Translations under genes and position numbers: made by a program
Source of the DNA: Antennarius striatus
Taxonomy: Eukaryota > Chordata > Actinopteri > Lophiiformes > Antennariidae
Direction: 5' to 3'
Assembly: GCF_040054535.1 (NCBI RefSeq)
Contig: NC_090782.1
Coordinates: forward strand, 18,520,001-18,584,000
DNA length: 64,000 nt
In this document: piece after piece, positions 61,537-64,000 of the stretch
Layout: each line of letters opens with the position of its first letter
Numbering within the stretch: the first letter of the stretch is position 1
Notes under the pieces: model-generated
The model's database searches: none
The model's input: the letters and a program-made list of their open reading frames with translations, nothing else
What the model was told of the DNA's origin: nothing

Positions 61537-64000
61537 CTGTAAAACAGTAAAAACAAAACAAAAAATTGCCATGCAACATTTACAAAATTCAGCATGAAGA
61601 ATCAAAGCTTGGGATCATGATTTCTCATCATTGTTCAAAGGAGATACAAGTTATGTGAGAACCAGTTCCTGAGCACCAAAGTCTCAATTTATGCAGCCAC
61701 CATAAAAAAAATTTCTCATGTAAATACACTCGTACAATTCTGGTGGGAAAATTCATTCATTTGTTTTAAGTGACGCTGGAGTGCCTTACCCCTTGTTTGT
61801 GGCAGGGTGTATTTTTACCATCATTAGGCGATGTGGTCTATAGTTAGAGCGTCCCTTGCCGAGCCAGCAGTCCACATAGTCTAACACCCTCACAGTCTGG
61901 GTTACCCCCCGGCCAGCAACACAGCCCCAAGAGACAGGGTTAAAAATACAGCTCATTTTAAAAGGTTCATCAAGCAAAAGCTAATCCCACAAAGTAGAGA
62001 GGGAACGATGTGTTTTTTCAAAGATGGCTGAAGCCAAGGGCCACCCACTCCTCTCTCATGCACAGCCAAGGCCAGAAAAAAAAGCAGATTCTGAAGAGGC
62101 AGAAGTCAAAGGGATGGATAGATTATGGTTTGCCTGAGAATGTCCGTTCTGAAACTCACACCTGCTATTTTTCTGTTTCTCTTGGTTTCTGAAACTCCCT
62201 CATGCTTTCCCTGCATTTGCAGAATCGTACAGAGCTGGACATTAGATGATTAAATCAGAGGATCAGTTTCAATCTTTACACTATGGAGACAAACACCATG
62301 AGACATATCTGCACATTCATAAATCAATACATACATAAATTTGCTCTGTGTGTGGGTGATATCAGTCAAACGACTACATTAAGCAATGGTCTGACTCCTC
62401 TGACCTCACCATGCAGTGGTTTTCCGAAGCCCAGAGGAATTTTGCTGGTTTTTCCCCTAAATCCTGGACGTGCATTGGACGTCCCTATATTTAGTACCCT
62501 GTCCTCTCCTGATGGTGCCTGAACGGATATGGCGCCTGTGTTCTCACGACCCCTAAATTGCCCGCTGTCCCTCAACGTGAACTTGGCACACAGGCATTTG
62601 AGGCATTTGTAGAGGAATCCACCTCTTTGCCCTTATTATTACCTTATAAAGCCCTGTGATATCCACAGTGTCCAATACACTGTACAGACAAGACACCTCA
62701 ACAATGATGGGTGACGATGAACCTGATTGAGTGATTGCTTCTATTATAAAACTGGGTGCATTGTCGTTAAATGACAAAAAAAGCAGTATTGGTTTTACCA
62801 ACAAGATGAATACAGTAAAGAATGTTCTTGTTTATTTTTTTGGACTAGAAATGAGGTAGTGCGACCGTTTCTCGAGACATGTTAGTGGTAAGAGGAGAGA
62901 GAGCAGGGCCTATGCTCTAAGCAGACCACAAAGATCTTTATCCCAAGACAGAAGCTTCCTCTTCTCATAGATACTGTATAACCAAATTATCATTGCCCCA
63001 GCCAGCCCACATGATTAATTGCATAAATATAGCTACACCTCCAGCTAAACAGAGAGGAGTTGGCTCGAGAACTGCACGGGTTCAGGAAGTTTGTTGGAGG
63101 CAAAACGGTTGAGATAGTAGGAAAAGCCTGGCTGGCTCACACATGTGTACTTTTGGGTGTTTCACTGTATGACGAAGGCCAGTTGAGGTCAGTGAACGCA
63201 CCACCACCAGCAGAAGTAGCACAAACCTACAGTCTGTGACCTTCATCTCTACGGGCAATCATCACATAGAATAGCTCAGTTGAATCACAGATTGTTTATT
63301 TGATCCTGTTCATCCAGCCAACGAGCCTCCTTAGTACTGTAAAAACATTAAACCGAATGTCTGCTTGTATTTTAATAGTGAATTAAGTCCATATTTGTAC
63401 ACTTGGGCTTCTGGAAGGAAAGACTGCAGCAGTGTCAGCTCGTGGAAACTGAGGACAAAAGCACAGCAGGCACCAGCACACCTAGGGAGGCTCTGGGTGA
63501 TCACTGGGGATCTCACTGGGACAACAATTCCCATATAGAGAAAACTAAAGGCTTGTGCATCAACACAAATGATCATTATAAAAGCTTGATTGGTTGTGAT
63601 GATGCTCATGAATGTGGCGCACCTTGGAAGTTTTTCTTTTTTGTTGCTGCAGTGAACCATGTGCATGATTGAAAAGGAAAAAATAAGTAGGTCATTTCTA
63701 GAGGTTTGAGGGTTTTGTTTTGATGGTTTTCTTTCCATGAGTCATTCACAGTGCCACAACTTTAAAGTTACCCCCCCCCCCCAAAAAAAAGACAGAGTAA
63801 GCACCTTTTGGAACATTCACCAAAGAAAATATTCACTCTGTGGTGACAAAGCAGATATCTGAAACACACAATCACATTTTCTATATCACACAGGCCCGTT
63901 TTCAGTGTGGGTGGTTGATATGACTGAATATAGTGACCAGATCAATGGCTAAAGTTGGTGTAATAATTTTCCATTACTAAATTGCAAGGAAATTATTGTG
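61537..64000 (-). other. mef2b upstream intron / 5' regulatory sequence
   Basis: No protein-coding exon is evident in this 2.5 kb. It contains a perfect MEF2 site (62485-62494) within a fairly unique stretch at 62.38-62.62 kb, a C-run followed by an A-run near 63770-63790, and moderately unique sequence at 61.76-61.93 kb whose origin I cannot name. BORCS8, next to human MEF2B, was not seen. Confidence 0.5.
62485..62494. promoter_or_regulatory. Consensus MEF2 binding site CTATATTTAG
   Basis: This is an exact match to YTA(A/T)4TAR, about 1 kb upstream of the mef2b ATG exon. MEF2 genes are known to auto-regulate and cross-regulate, so it is a candidate feedback element. A 10-bp match can occur by chance in AT-rich DNA. 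Confidence 0.45.

Noticed and set aside
61755..61930. Possible transposon fragment upstream of mef2b
   Set aside because: Unique-looking but no termini, target-site duplication or known family words could be seen.

Overview
This window is teleost fish nuclear DNA, probably spiny-rayed. It is AT-rich, crowded with very long CA/GT, AAT, ATC and GAGGA microsatellites, and carries a teleost-type SINE/LINE tail. Its genes are intron-containing vertebrate genes with GT/AG splice sites. No species is assigned. There is no sign of prokaryotic, viral or CRISPR content.

Only two protein-coding genes can be supported, and both reconstruct in full. tmem161a lies on the + strand with its ATG at 48021 and stop at 52109: 11 coding exons, 496 aa, and a poly(A) signal at 53793. 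A MEF2-family transcription factor gene lies on the - strand from the ATG at 61527 to the stop at 56747: 8 coding exons, 413 aa. It is best called mef2b, from its sequence just after the MADS/MEF2 domain and from its linkage to tmem161a, because TMEM161A and MEF2B are also neighbours in human 19p13. The two genes converge tail to tail across about 2.2 kb.

Positions 1-47800 form a gene-poor landscape with one certain gene: a miR-9 microRNA on the - strand (mature 5p at 33373-33395) with a clear hairpin. Around and upstream of it, CpG-rich and CRE-like stretches (33.0-33.5, 34.8-35.05, 36.85 and 39.0-40.1 kb) could serve its primary transcript. The rest holds microsatellites and several unique stretches dense in transcription-factor motifs that look like conserved non-coding elements. 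The best is 15.2-15.9 kb, with three perfect POU octamers. Gene deserts of this kind around neural microRNA and transcription-factor loci usually carry long-range enhancers; that is inference here.

The main point of interest is the linkage of miR-9 to mef2b/tmem161a. Human miR-9 copies lie near MEF2D, MEF2C and MEF2A, but none is known to me next to MEF2B. The window therefore looks like the fourth member of an ancient miR-9/MEF2 paralogon, retained in fish. Other points are a near-perfect 35-bp-stem hairpin at 10206-10278, a retained phospho-sumoylation motif and a Lys4-to-Arg change in the MEF2 protein, and several perfect nuclear-receptor direct repeats.
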